A stretch of DNA of 64,000 bases. It comes from Oreohelix idahoensis. Taxonomy: Eukaryota; Mollusca; Gastropoda; Stylommatophora; Oreohelicidae. Every line of letters starts with the position of its first letter. Positions within the stretch are counted from its first letter, which is position 1. Both the position numbers and the translations under genes were made by a program. The notes below the pieces were generated by a model that saw only the letters and a list, made by a program, of their open reading frames with translations, searched no databases and had not been told where the DNA came from. Below, piece after piece: positions 33,508-43,116 of this stretch. Where the stretch lies: assembly GCA_024509875.1 (NCBI GenBank), contig JAMPIV010011335.1, positions 518,501 to 582,500 of the forward strand. The letters are read 5' to 3'.

Positions 33508-34098
33508 GTGCGATCATTCGTGTCGTTATGCGGATTTTATCAGAAATACATCAAAAATTTTAACGCTATTTGTGCTCCTCTGACTGATCTGACTCGCAAG
33601 GGACTTCCAGATAAAATTATTTGGACTGCACAATGTGAACTAGCGTTCCAAGAGTTAAAGGAAAAACTCACTAGCAAGCCTATTCTCAAACTGCCTGATT
33701 TGACACAGGACTTTGTCTTAAGAACCGATGCCAGTAATGTAGGACTCGGAGGGGCTTTGTTGCAAAGATCATCTTCACCTGATGGGGAACTGAAACCAGT
33801 CGCTTATGCAAGCCGCAAATTGAATAAGGCGGAACAAGGATACTCCACAAGCGAAAAAGAATGTTTAGCGTTAATCTGGGCAATAAAGAAGTTTCAAATC
33901 TATCTGTATGGTAGGACTTTTGTGGTCGAGACGGATCATCAGCCTCTCGTATTCTTATCTCAGGCTAAGCATGAAAACGCAAGATTGCTGAGGTGGTCTT
34001 TATTGCTTCAACCTTATCAGTTTAGTATCCAATATATCCCAGGCAAATTGAATGTCGGTGCAGATTTCCTCAGTCGGCACCCCTGTGATCAAAATTAG
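33508..34098 (+). CDS. pol: E2 RT connection and RNase H
   Basis: 196 residues. The start (RSFVSLCGFYQKYIKNFNAI) is the connection after the RT thumb. RNase H follows: FVLRTDASNVGLGGALLQ (first catalytic Asp), YASRKLNKAEQGYSTSEKEC (Glu), VVETDHQPL (second Asp) and the terminal KLNVGADFLSRHP. All catalytic positions seem present. The natural end of Pol is the stop at 34096-34098, about 75 bp before the polypurine tract. Confidence 0.85.
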   Translation: MRSFVSLCGFYQKYIKNFNAICAPLTDLTRKGLPDKIIWTAQCELAFQELKEKLTSKPILKLPDLTQDFVLRTDASNVGLGGALLQRSSSPDGELKPVAYASRKLNKAEQGYSTSEKECLALIWAIKKFQIYLYGRTFVVETDHQPLVFLSQAKHENARLLRWSLLLQPYQFSIQYIPGKLNVGADFLSRHPCDQN

Positions 34099-34172
34099 AG
34101 TAATGGCAGGCGTGAGGAGAGATTTTATCTATGTGTATCACTGGTTTTAGAACTTGCCGTAGGCATGTTTTC

Positions 34173-34185
34173 AAGTGGGGAGATG
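34173..34185 (+). promoter_or_regulatory. Polypurine tract of E2
   Basis: AAGTGGGGAGATG directly precedes the TGTCATAAAA start of the 3' LTR. Confidence 0.7.
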
Positions 34186-36511
34186 TGTCATAAAATTAAC
34201 AAGTGATACAACGTAAAAATATCTCCAAAGGATAAAATGTAGGGATAAAAAGAATGCGTAAGTTACTAGAAGGCATGATCGCCCACGCCGCGGGTCATCA
34301 CCCGCCATGGAAATTAAATTGCTGAAATGGTTACCATTTGAACGGGATGAGAACGGCGGATCAAAAGGAAAAAAAAAAAAAATATGACTGAAAAATTGCG
34401 TGAGACTAGCAAGGCTAAGAAGATGCAATTGGGGGGGGGGGGGGGGGGAAGGGGGAAAAAGTCACGTCCCCAAATTGACACGAGGTACGGAAAGGGACGC
34501 TTATGCGATACCAAGCCTTTTATTTGAATTCAGCGGCAAAAGCATTACAACGCAGATGCTTGAAATATTACAAAATTAAAAAAGTAACTTTTTCTTAATA
34601 CTAATGTTAGGAATATAAAAATTAGCTGGCCGGATGGCCCATTTTGAGCAGTGAAATAATATGCTTTTATTTATACAGACGGATAGATAATAATGAAGAC
34701 ATTGACAAAAGACTGTGTTGTTCACATCAGCGAAAGACTGCATTGAATCAAACATGTCACTAATTTGCACAAAAATCGCGACCTTGATACTCAAGTGTCC
34801 AAATCTAGTTAGAATGAAAGAGAGAGGGTGTTAAGGAGAATTGTGGCTAAAAATAACTTTTCAGGCAAATTTGTAGAGGGGACGGATAGGTTGGTTCAAA
34901 AACCAAGTACGTTTTTTGTGAAAACGCAAGTAGAGACGGACGGACTAACAGATAAAAATCCATACTTGACTGAAGCATGACTGAAATGACTTTAGTGTAG
35001 GAAATTTGAATTTGAAAAAAAACACAAGGCATTGATTGGCCACAGACAATCATATTATCAGCGCTCAGACGCGCTTTTTTTGCCATTCCTCAATAGTTGT
35101 CCAGTGATAGACACAGTAAATTTTAAGTGTGGTGATTTCCAATGAAGTAAATTGAAATAAGTTCAGGGACGCCATACTATAGCCAGCAGCTCAGCTGAGT
35201 TTTGCTAGCATTTCTGTGTTCTTTATTCATAATCTGGTAAGATTGAAATTATTTCTTTGTATATTTTAAATATTGTTTAATGTTTCGAGTGATTTGATAC
35301 TGCCATATCGAAATCTAGCCTTACAACAAGTAAGGATTTGCTCTAGACCCCCCGCCCTAGTTCAGGGTCTAGGGACAAACAATATATATAAACTCCAGCA
35401 AGGATTAGGAAGGACAGATCAAGTGTTGAGATCAGTGGAACATATCACCTATCCTATCCTATGGCAAGAAGCTAATAAACATATTTCGGAATATGTAGTC
35501 TGGGAGAACTTATCCTATGTGAAACCAACTTGGTAAGATGTGTTGTATGGTCAGAGAGATCTGACCCTGTCTAAGTGGTGTTATTGTAAATTGTTACGTG
35601 TAGAAGTGGCTCCTTAGGTAAGGTTCTGAACCTAAACCAATACTTTATTTCAGAGCTGTGAGTTTTTTATGTTGACACCAAAAGGTGGTGTCAAATGCTG
35701 GGTAAATAATTGACAGTGAGGACCCGTGCAGTGTCGCATCTCGGCAGAACAGCCTTGTATTGCCCCCAAGCACGGAGAGGTGGGGCCACCCGATATATTG
35801 CCCCCAAGCACGGAGAGGTGGGGCCACCAGATTCCAGCACCAGAACTACTCTTTCAAAGTTACGTAAGCAGGCTGGTCTGCTGGATTTACACCAACTTCA
35901 TAGACATAGCACCCAAAGTGAATTACTACTAAAACATCCCATTTCTTTCCATCATTAATGGACAATGTTTGGTAGGCATAGACAGGGAGGGATGAAGCCA
36001 CCCCAACAGCACATCTATTCATCGTTCTCCCAGGGAAAATAAAATTATGAACTGTAGAAATATTAACTAATCGTGAAAATTGTATACGTACACACCTTTT
36101 ATTTATCATGCCATTTATTCATGCCATTCACTCATAAATTCCAAAATTTTTCATATGTTCTGGCCAAAATAAAACCTTGGTTCAGAACAAATAAATTTAA
36201 AAAAGATTTACTTTTCTAAAATTTCACCAGCTGAATTTAGTTCATTGTGTTCTAAATTTTATTGATAATATTATATTATTTAATATCTGTGTGTGTGTTT
36301 GTATATGTCAATACAACACATTACATTTAGTACCCTAGATTTTAACGTAGCCACATTCATTAGAAAAAAAGATAGGTGTGAGGTCGTAGTGGTAGCAAGA
36401 AAGGCTTTCTGAAAATTCACAGCTACATTTTATCTCAGGAGCCTTCACAGCTGACTTCATACATCACACTTAGTAATATCACCATCATACAATACCATCA
36501 AAACCACTACA
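34186..36511 (+). repeat. E2 3' LTR
   Basis: 2326 bp, TGTCATAAAA to AACCACTACA. Uninterrupted, so it shows the empty E3 site (ACTAG at 34405-34409). Confidence 0.9.
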
Positions 36512-36516
36512 GTGTT
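36512..36516. repeat. E2 right target-site duplication (GTGTT)
   Basis: Same five bases as 22860-22864. Confidence 0.85.
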
Positions 36517-36768
36517 AACAGGCATTCCTGCTCATTCCTTCTCATTTTATCACTTACATGCTGCTGTATAGCCCCATTATGGATTCAGCAAATAAAAGAA
36601 GTGGTGTAAAACGTAAACATCGTTTTTAATTTTCTTTCTTTATGTGACTATACAGGTAGTCATTTTCTGTTCAATATATACAGCATATATAACCATAAAA
36701 AATCCGGCATTTTCAACAATCCGGTACTCCTCAGGTCCGGAGGTTGCCGGATTTTTGAATGTCAACTG

Positions 36769-39700
36769 TATAAATGTCAATAACCAGTTATCGCGGAGAA
36801 TACCCCACTGGTTACACCACTGCAGTGTGGATTTGTAATAATAACTAAAGGCTCGTTCTTCCAAGAGTATACCACACAACAATGGCTGACAATAGAAATG
36901 AACACCTTTAACAGGAACTTCCCTTTAATAATATGCACAATACAATAAGGCCTCACGCGGCCAATAAACGCATCAAATACAATAATGAAATGCCACTGCA
37001 AACTTGCCTTAGCAGCTTAAAATCTATCAGCATCATACACGACAGTACGACTTACACTGAAAACCACTGCAATGAATTTCGCTCACCTGATCGGCAAAAC
37101 TATGGAAATGACACACTCTGTCGTGTGGTGTGTACTGGGGCAACTACGACAGTAGTTTTTGACAGGAATAGTCTATGAGATATTAGATATAAGGTCTCTA
37201 GAAATTGGCTCGTTAAGAAAGAATAAAGACCTATTCGAGATAGGGACAAGAAGACAGGAATGCGAATGCTTTCCACTGGACAGTGTTTTCTAATTAATTA
37301 TGGAAAGAGTTCTGTTTCACCACGACCTTAGTTTCTGCCCTTAGATCCCGTAAAAGAAAAAGCCCCCAACCTCATCTGAGTAGAGAAATGTTCCTATAGG
37401 TGAATATGTAACACCGACAGCACGAGTGATACATTAACAAACTAGATAATGATCAAACAATCGTTGGGTTTATTAATGAAATATCCACACATATAGGGTT
37501 AGTAATGATTATAACGTGATGATGGTGAAAGACGATTCACGCAAAACACACAGATGAGATAATAAAATTGCAGTTAATTAAGTAGTAGTTAATTAAGAAT
37601 AAACTGGTGTAAAGCGAAATGATGATGATGTGGTATGATACGTGTAACCAAAATGGTGAGTACTCTACACAGTCCATGTGTCTCTAAATGCTTTGCATTG
37701 ATATGACGATTCACATGTATGCATACACTGTCCCAAGTTGTTATACGTTATGTCGAGTGGGGTATCTCTAAGCCGAGGACGTTCTGATGAAAACTGTTGT
37801 CGCACTGAGAACGCTGACGAGATATTTATGTATATTCCTTCACTGTTTGAGTATATCTCTGTAGTGTTGATCAATAGTTAATAGCTGTCATATGAACAAA
37901 GGGTCTGTTGTCTAATCTCCCGAGGGTACTGGCCAGACTGGATATCTTCACGAAATGTTAGTGATATGTAGACTCATAATCTTGCGTATGTAGTCGTGAT
38001 TCATAAAATATACTTTAGAGTCTGCTTCATAGAATGCGCTTAAGAGTGTGATGCACTTGGTATAAATATGCGATTCCTCTTTTGAGCTCTTTTGCTTGAC
38101 TTCAGATAATAATGATCTTTCGAGTGATTTGAATTTATGATGACTCTGTATTGAACTTGTGATAACGATGTTTTGAACTTGTGAGCCAGCAGTATAATGG
38201 GTGACGAAAAATGCTGCGTCCATCTTCTGACTTGTGGGTGAGACAATATTCCTCTTTAATTGAGGAATGCAAGATGTCCTATGGCGAATTCTGCTAGCCA
38301 AATGTCCGTTTTTGATAACTTATTTCTGGTTAGACGTCAGACACGTTGCGTGTAGACTCAGACTTCTGATGAACTGAAGACACACAAAAGTCTTCGTAAG
38401 TTTTTCACATTTAACATCACTGGTTGACTTTCATTCATACTACTGCTCATTATTGATCTCTCTCTGAATTCAATTCTAATGATGTTAAATATCTTGTGCA
38501 TGAGAGTGTGTGCGCATGGGAGACTGTGATGATGATGAAGGTGAAGTATGAACCATTAATTACCTCCTATCATCTTCTAGGAAAATCTTCTGATTTTATT
38601 AATCAGTTATGCAAAGAATTATTTGAAACTCTATCTTTCGCACATTTTAGCTGTGAGGTTAAAATAAACAAAAATTAAGAAAATGTATTAATAATCTGTA
38701 TAAGACCTACTAACCTTCTTTTCCCTTCGCAAAATCCTTTAAGAACACAATTCATCACAGAACTGAATTATATCCACTCTGAATAAACACGTGTATTTAG
38801 GCTAGGCGATTTTGGGATTGTATCTCTGCCTCACAATATAAAAACTGGACTCCTTCCTCTAGCACGCTACGCGGTAGATTATTTCTGCCAGTCCGATATG
38901 GGTTTCTTGTACAGCTCCGCCCATACCAACCAATCCTTAATAGCCACTCTGGTCACTCATTCACATGATCGCTCTTGTCCCCTGTCAGTCCAAACGTGGG
39001 TGTGGTTTGACAAACAGGTATGGAGATAATTGGCGGGCTAATGCAAAAGTGCTGTCAAATTGCTGTCACCTACTCTCTGATTGTTTATTGTTCATCTAGC
39101 CAAGCTGGGCGTCCAATGTGGTAACCCAACGCTTGTCTGAACAGCGGCCGACCAAAGATAACACCATTACAGCATGAGACGTTTTCACCTGGCCAATCTG
39201 GGCGTCCAATGTGGTGTCACAGAAATTACAGCATGCCCAGATGTCTGATTGGGATGACCAGTTGTGTTTTCACCAGATTTATTACGATGCAATGTGGGCT
39301 TCAAACGATAATGTCAGGTATGGGGACTCAATCAAAGGACTTTATTTCCCCCGATGAAAGAACAAATGTGGTTCTCTAGATACCGGTCGCGAGTAATCAC
39401 AACGATGAAATAGCAAATGTGGGATTGCAAATGTGGAATGAAAGAGCAAATGTCGGAGAAAATACAATACGAAAGATGTAGGAAAAGATAGAACAATAAG
39501 GCCTTTGCGGTCGTTTATCACACACTCAAAAGTCATCTATCTTTTATCAAACTACGGCCTGTAGATAATACGAACTAGACAATACACTCTCTAGCATTAC
39601 AACGTACTTATCCACCAGGTCCGAAATATGGCAAGCACTCAATTAATAGTCCACAATATGAACCACACAGCAATCTTGCTAGCAAAGGGACGACGGCTAG

Positions 39701-39838
39701 TTTCTGGCTGTCCAAATTTGCGCCTTATTTACCGACTTCCGGTAGTCACATGACCCACCGGTTCGGCTCACCTCGGCCTCACCAGGCTGGCTTTTCGCCG
39801 AACACAATACCTACGATGCACTGCGAAATAGCGCTGTG

Positions 39839-39840
<2 letters not shown>
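36769..39840. other. Intergenic sequence, about 3 kb
   Basis: No frame resembles a known protein. The phrase tgggcgtccaatgtggt occurs twice (about 39107 and 39201), and the short word gcaaatgt recurs near 39410-39450. Otherwise I see nothing to annotate. Confidence 0.5.

Positions 39841-39841
<1 letters not shown>

Positions 39842-39921
<80 letters not shown>
39842..39921. repeat. (TA)n microsatellite
   Basis: About 40 TA units. Confidence 0.95.
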
Positions 39922-39923
<2 letters not shown>

Positions 39924-40007
39924 TGATTGAAAAGTCGTTTCCTGTTTTTAAATTGTTATATATTACTTACTTTGTTGCTCCTTTCTACCTTAGGGTGTAA
40001 AGATTAG

Positions 40008-40010
<3 letters not shown>

Positions 40011-40045
<35 letters not shown>
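40011..40045. repeat. (GA)n microsatellite
   Basis: About 17 GA units. Confidence 0.95.
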
Positions 40046-40047
<2 letters not shown>

Positions 40048-40134
40048 AGGCTATCCTATCAGCTGCCTGTCTGTGACCTGGTTCCAGAGCTTGTCTGATG
40101 TTGTCTTCCCGGTGAAACTATGGATCGACTAGAT

Positions 40135-40325
40135 CTGGGGTTCTCAACTGTTTTTATTGTTGTTGCTCATGGCCCCCTTCCTGGGCCTCATTTATCTCTG
40201 AGGCCCCACTCATAGTAGCTGTTAGCTGGGTAAACGGTACCTTTACCATCTTTCTGTGGCACTATATAAATATGGTATGGCCCCCCTGGGAGGGGGGAGG
40301 GGGCACGTGTACCACGTTGAGAACC
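40135..40325. mobile_element. Short non-autonomous hAT-like element
   Basis: The left end CTGGGGTTCTCAAC and the right end GTTGAGAACC form an inverted repeat around ggttctcaac. ACTAGAT flanks it on both sides (40128-40134, 40326-40332), with a mismatch at an eighth base, close to the 8-bp duplication made by hAT transposases. The interior is 191 bp, rich in CCCC/GGGG, and non-coding. Confidence 0.6.
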
Positions 40326-40496
40326 ACTAGATGAAACGAAATAAATTTTTAAAAAAAAATTTAAAAATAAAAAGTAAATTTCTATCACACTGTATTGCCT
40401 ATAATTTGTGATATGTTTAATCGCCAATATTTGCTTTTGGGTGATCCCCCTTGTCCAGTTATTGTAAACAGAGTAAATGAAAATGTCCAAATTATG

Positions 40497-40560
40497 GCGT
40501 CTTGCCATCTGAGCCCTACTGTAGGCAAGTCTTGACATCAGAGCCCTACAGTAGGCAAGC
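40497..40560. repeat. 30-bp minisatellite, left part (two copies)
   Basis: Two units of ..cttgacatc(t/a)gagccctac with gtaggcaag, cut by the E4 insertion. The array continues at 49630. Confidence 0.85.
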
Positions 40561-41706
40561 TGTTGCTGTCATTTTCGACGGAGTCATCTGTCAAGTTATT
40601 TGCTTATGTTTGTATCATAAGTATAATTGTGTCTTTACCTGCGATGTCAGGTTGATTAGGGGTTGTCTTCCCTTGTTTATTCATTCATTGTGTTTGACCT
40701 TTAGGGTCAGAGGTTGACAGTTCGGCGTGGGCCTATGGGAAGGTTTTTTTAAGCGGGAGTGAGATATACTTCCGGGAAGCCGGGAGGTCCTGTTTTTCTG
40801 AAGGGACCAAGAGTCCATTGTTTTTCGGGGAGAATCTTCGAAGTAACTGCTATGGCAGTTTTCCCCAGTGAATCTCTGTGCGTCGGGATGACGACAGAAT
40901 TCCTTGTGTAGTTCTGAGGATTCATTTACCAGGTAATACCGACCTTTATGCATTATTACGCTTTTCGGTGGCAGAACATGTAAAGGATTACCTAGGGTGA
41001 ACAGCAGTTCACGGATCCGCCATTTCAGAACTTATATATTTGTGCTCGAGGTAGCCATCCAAGACTGTTAGTCTTATATTGTCCAGAAATCCAGTGACGA
41101 GGATATATTGTGGGAGCCGCAGATTGGCGGAACTTCTATCTACAATAAGTATTACTGCAGGGTTGGTGATAACCTATTTAACAGAAGTACACGGCCGACG
41201 TTAGGACGAGGCCTGTGCTTCCGGCTATTATACTACAGCCTGATATGTGCAATTGGCAGGGAGTGCCAAGTTGCACCTGTGTGTCAAGGTAACTAAGGCA
41301 TCTGACGCGTTTAGTCAGAGACGCCAAGGGCGACGCTACGAACTGTCATTATTGAAGAACTTTGCTATTGACCATGCACGTCTATTCTGATGTTTACCTT
41401 TTTGAATGCCAAATGTATACCTATCGATGTCAGGTCAGCATGACCTTGTTACACTGACTGTTCCTGTTGATATTATGTGTGTTCCCGTCAATAAATGTCT
41501 TGAAACATGCCTGCAGTGTCAAAGCATCCTTGATTACTGCATGTGAGAGTATGGGTTGCATGATCTACATCTATACGAGCCTAAACACATTCGCGTCTTC
41601 ATTCGCACCCACACTCAACTCATCATACGCTCGCACTACACATCTAACAACATGTAAACTGTCTTGGGCCAGTGATCACCTCAACAAGAAAAAAAATACA
41701 GTTACA
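40561..41706 (+). repeat. E4 5' LTR
   Basis: Starts TGTTGCTGTCATTT and ends CAGTTACA. It contains a TATA-like TTATATATTTG near 41034, an AATAAA-type signal (gtcaataaatgtc near 41489) and a splice-donor-like AAGGTAACT near 41287. I infer their roles only from sequence and position. Confidence 0.9.
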
Positions 41707-41710
41707 TTTC

Positions 41711-41724
41711 TGGTGGACCAGTTA
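41711..41724 (+). promoter_or_regulatory. Candidate primer-binding site of E4
   Basis: TGGTGGACCAG begins five bases after the LTR end, the same spacing as in E2. A near copy (TGATGGACCAG) lies about 69 bp downstream. Confidence 0.45.
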
Positions 41725-43116
41725 CGTGGGCTCTTATGATACATTTCTTGTCACCAATGTGGCCTAGAAACTTACATTTCTGATGGACCAGATCTGTGGG
41801 TTTAAAAAGAACAGAGCGAGCATTTGACATTATTGTTGACATTTGTGGATCCAGAAATTTACATTCCTGGTTGGCTGTTACATGTATGATGTCTCCAGTT
41901 TTGTCGAGAAAGTTACAAGAAGGACAAGTACACATTACACTTCTGATCTGTGGGTCTAAGCTACACACGGGACAGCCGTAACACACAGTGCTAATTCTAC
42001 ATTTGCAAGTTTTGGCTACAACAGGACAGATATAGGTCATCAACGGTTGACACAAATAAACAGTACGAGCATTTATATTATAATGCTACATAAAGCATAA
42101 CAAGACAGGTACTGAAGTGAACTACTAGGCATTTGCTACGTGGACCATAACTGCATAGAAGGCGGGTTCCTATTGTAGACAGTGCTGCGGGTTGTTACAC
42201 GTTTCATTCAACGGCAGACTTTTCTGGGTCAGAGTATTCGAGCTGCATTGTTGGAGGTCAAGTGTCTGTAAACAGTGCGTGAAATTGTAAACATTCAATG
42301 TGCAAGCCCTAATTTGAGAAGGTCATAGTAACTTTGGTTCGTGAATACCACTTTATGTTACAGTGGATTTGACGTTCAGTGCGCGTTTGACATTTCGTTT
42401 CTGTGTTCGCAAGGAGCAAGAAATTTATTTTAGTTTCAGCTGTGACTGAACTTGTTCTGCAACACATTGAAATTGATTGCTATATGTTTATGTCACTTCT
42501 ACTGTTTTGTGTATTTTTCTGCGGGTTTTTCGGTTGGTGGGTCTTACGGTAAATATGCCACTTGATCGAGGCTTACTGTAAGCGGTCTGTAGGTGCAAAT
42601 TTTCTTAATTTGGAAATTTGCTAGTGACAATTGGTCGCTATTGATGTTAGCTGTGATGTAATTGTACTTAACGTTGTTTTTGTAATATTTTGTCTGTTTT
42701 TCAGTTTTGATTGTCGATTTGTTTTGTTTGTATTCTGTAGGTCTCTCCTTTCTTGTGTATTTCTCTACACATTTTTGGTTAAAACAGTGTTGCCATTTGT
42801 ATTGTTTTGTATTTTTGTCTTTGTATTTTTTTTTTGGTTGTACTACATTACTGTCATGCACAGTCTACATACACATACTTGGTCATGTTTTGATAGTATT
42901 GATAAGGTAGACTCTTCATATAGAGTTTGTTAAATAATATTATATAAGATATTTATACAAGTTCTTTGATAAAAGACTTGTTATCTACAAAGATTAAGAC
43001 AGTAAAATAAAGTGAAGTGAGTATACAAGTCTAGCATTTCAGACTTGTCTCCCATTGAAGTGGGATAAGGTAATTTATTTAATTTTTTTTTCAGGTTTCT
43101 GATCTCATTAGACAGA
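41725..43116 (+). other. E4 leader, 1.4 kb
   Basis: Untranslated leader. Its first 350 bp hold degenerate repeats related to the LTR end plus primer site: ttacatttctg(g/a)tggaccag at 41702 and 41771, then ttacattcctgg near 41857 and ttacacttctgatctgtggg near 41936. From 42631 there is a T-rich 100-codon frame of hydrophobic residues that I consider compositional. tttttttcag before 43095 could be a splice acceptor just upstream of gag. Confidence 0.5.

Larger units (their letters stand above)
22865..36511 (+). mobile_element. E2: Gmr1-like LTR retrotransposon with a nested element
   Basis: Long LTRs (2323 bp after removal of the nested element, and 2326 bp) begin TGTCATAAAATTAAC and end AACCACTACA, with 5-bp target duplications GTGTT. 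Domain order is gag, protease, integrase, reverse transcriptase, RNase H. Four or more frameshifts make it inactive, and two undetermined bases lie at 31079-31080. E3 sits in the 5' LTR, and the 3' LTR shows the uninterrupted version of that site at 34405-34409. Confidence 0.9.
22707..36768 (+). mobile_element. Short Tigger/pogo-like element hosting E2
   Basis: The left end at 22707 (CAGCTGACATT, then AAAAAATCCGGC) and the reverse complement of the right end at 36768 (CAGTTGACATTCAAAAATCC) form terminal inverted repeats, each flanked by TA. Only about 410 bp belong to this element (22707-22864 and 36517-36768). The rest is the E2 insertion. It keeps a start-like ATG at 36579 (MDSANKRSGVKRKHR), the kind of basic start seen in pogo transposases, then a stop. 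It is therefore a deletion derivative. Confidence 0.65.

Noticed and set aside
39922..39960. ggtgattgaaaagtcgtttc as a possible mariner end
   Set aside because: Only one end is visible and there is no transposase. It is too short to support.
40502..41739. Frames present twice (40.5-41.7 kb and 48.4-49.6 kb)
   Set aside because: They lie in the two LTRs of E4.
42631..42933. Hydrophobic 100-codon frame that could look like a membrane protein or envelope
   Set aside because: It is T-rich leader sequence before gag, with composition-driven Phe, Val and Leu. No gene-like context.
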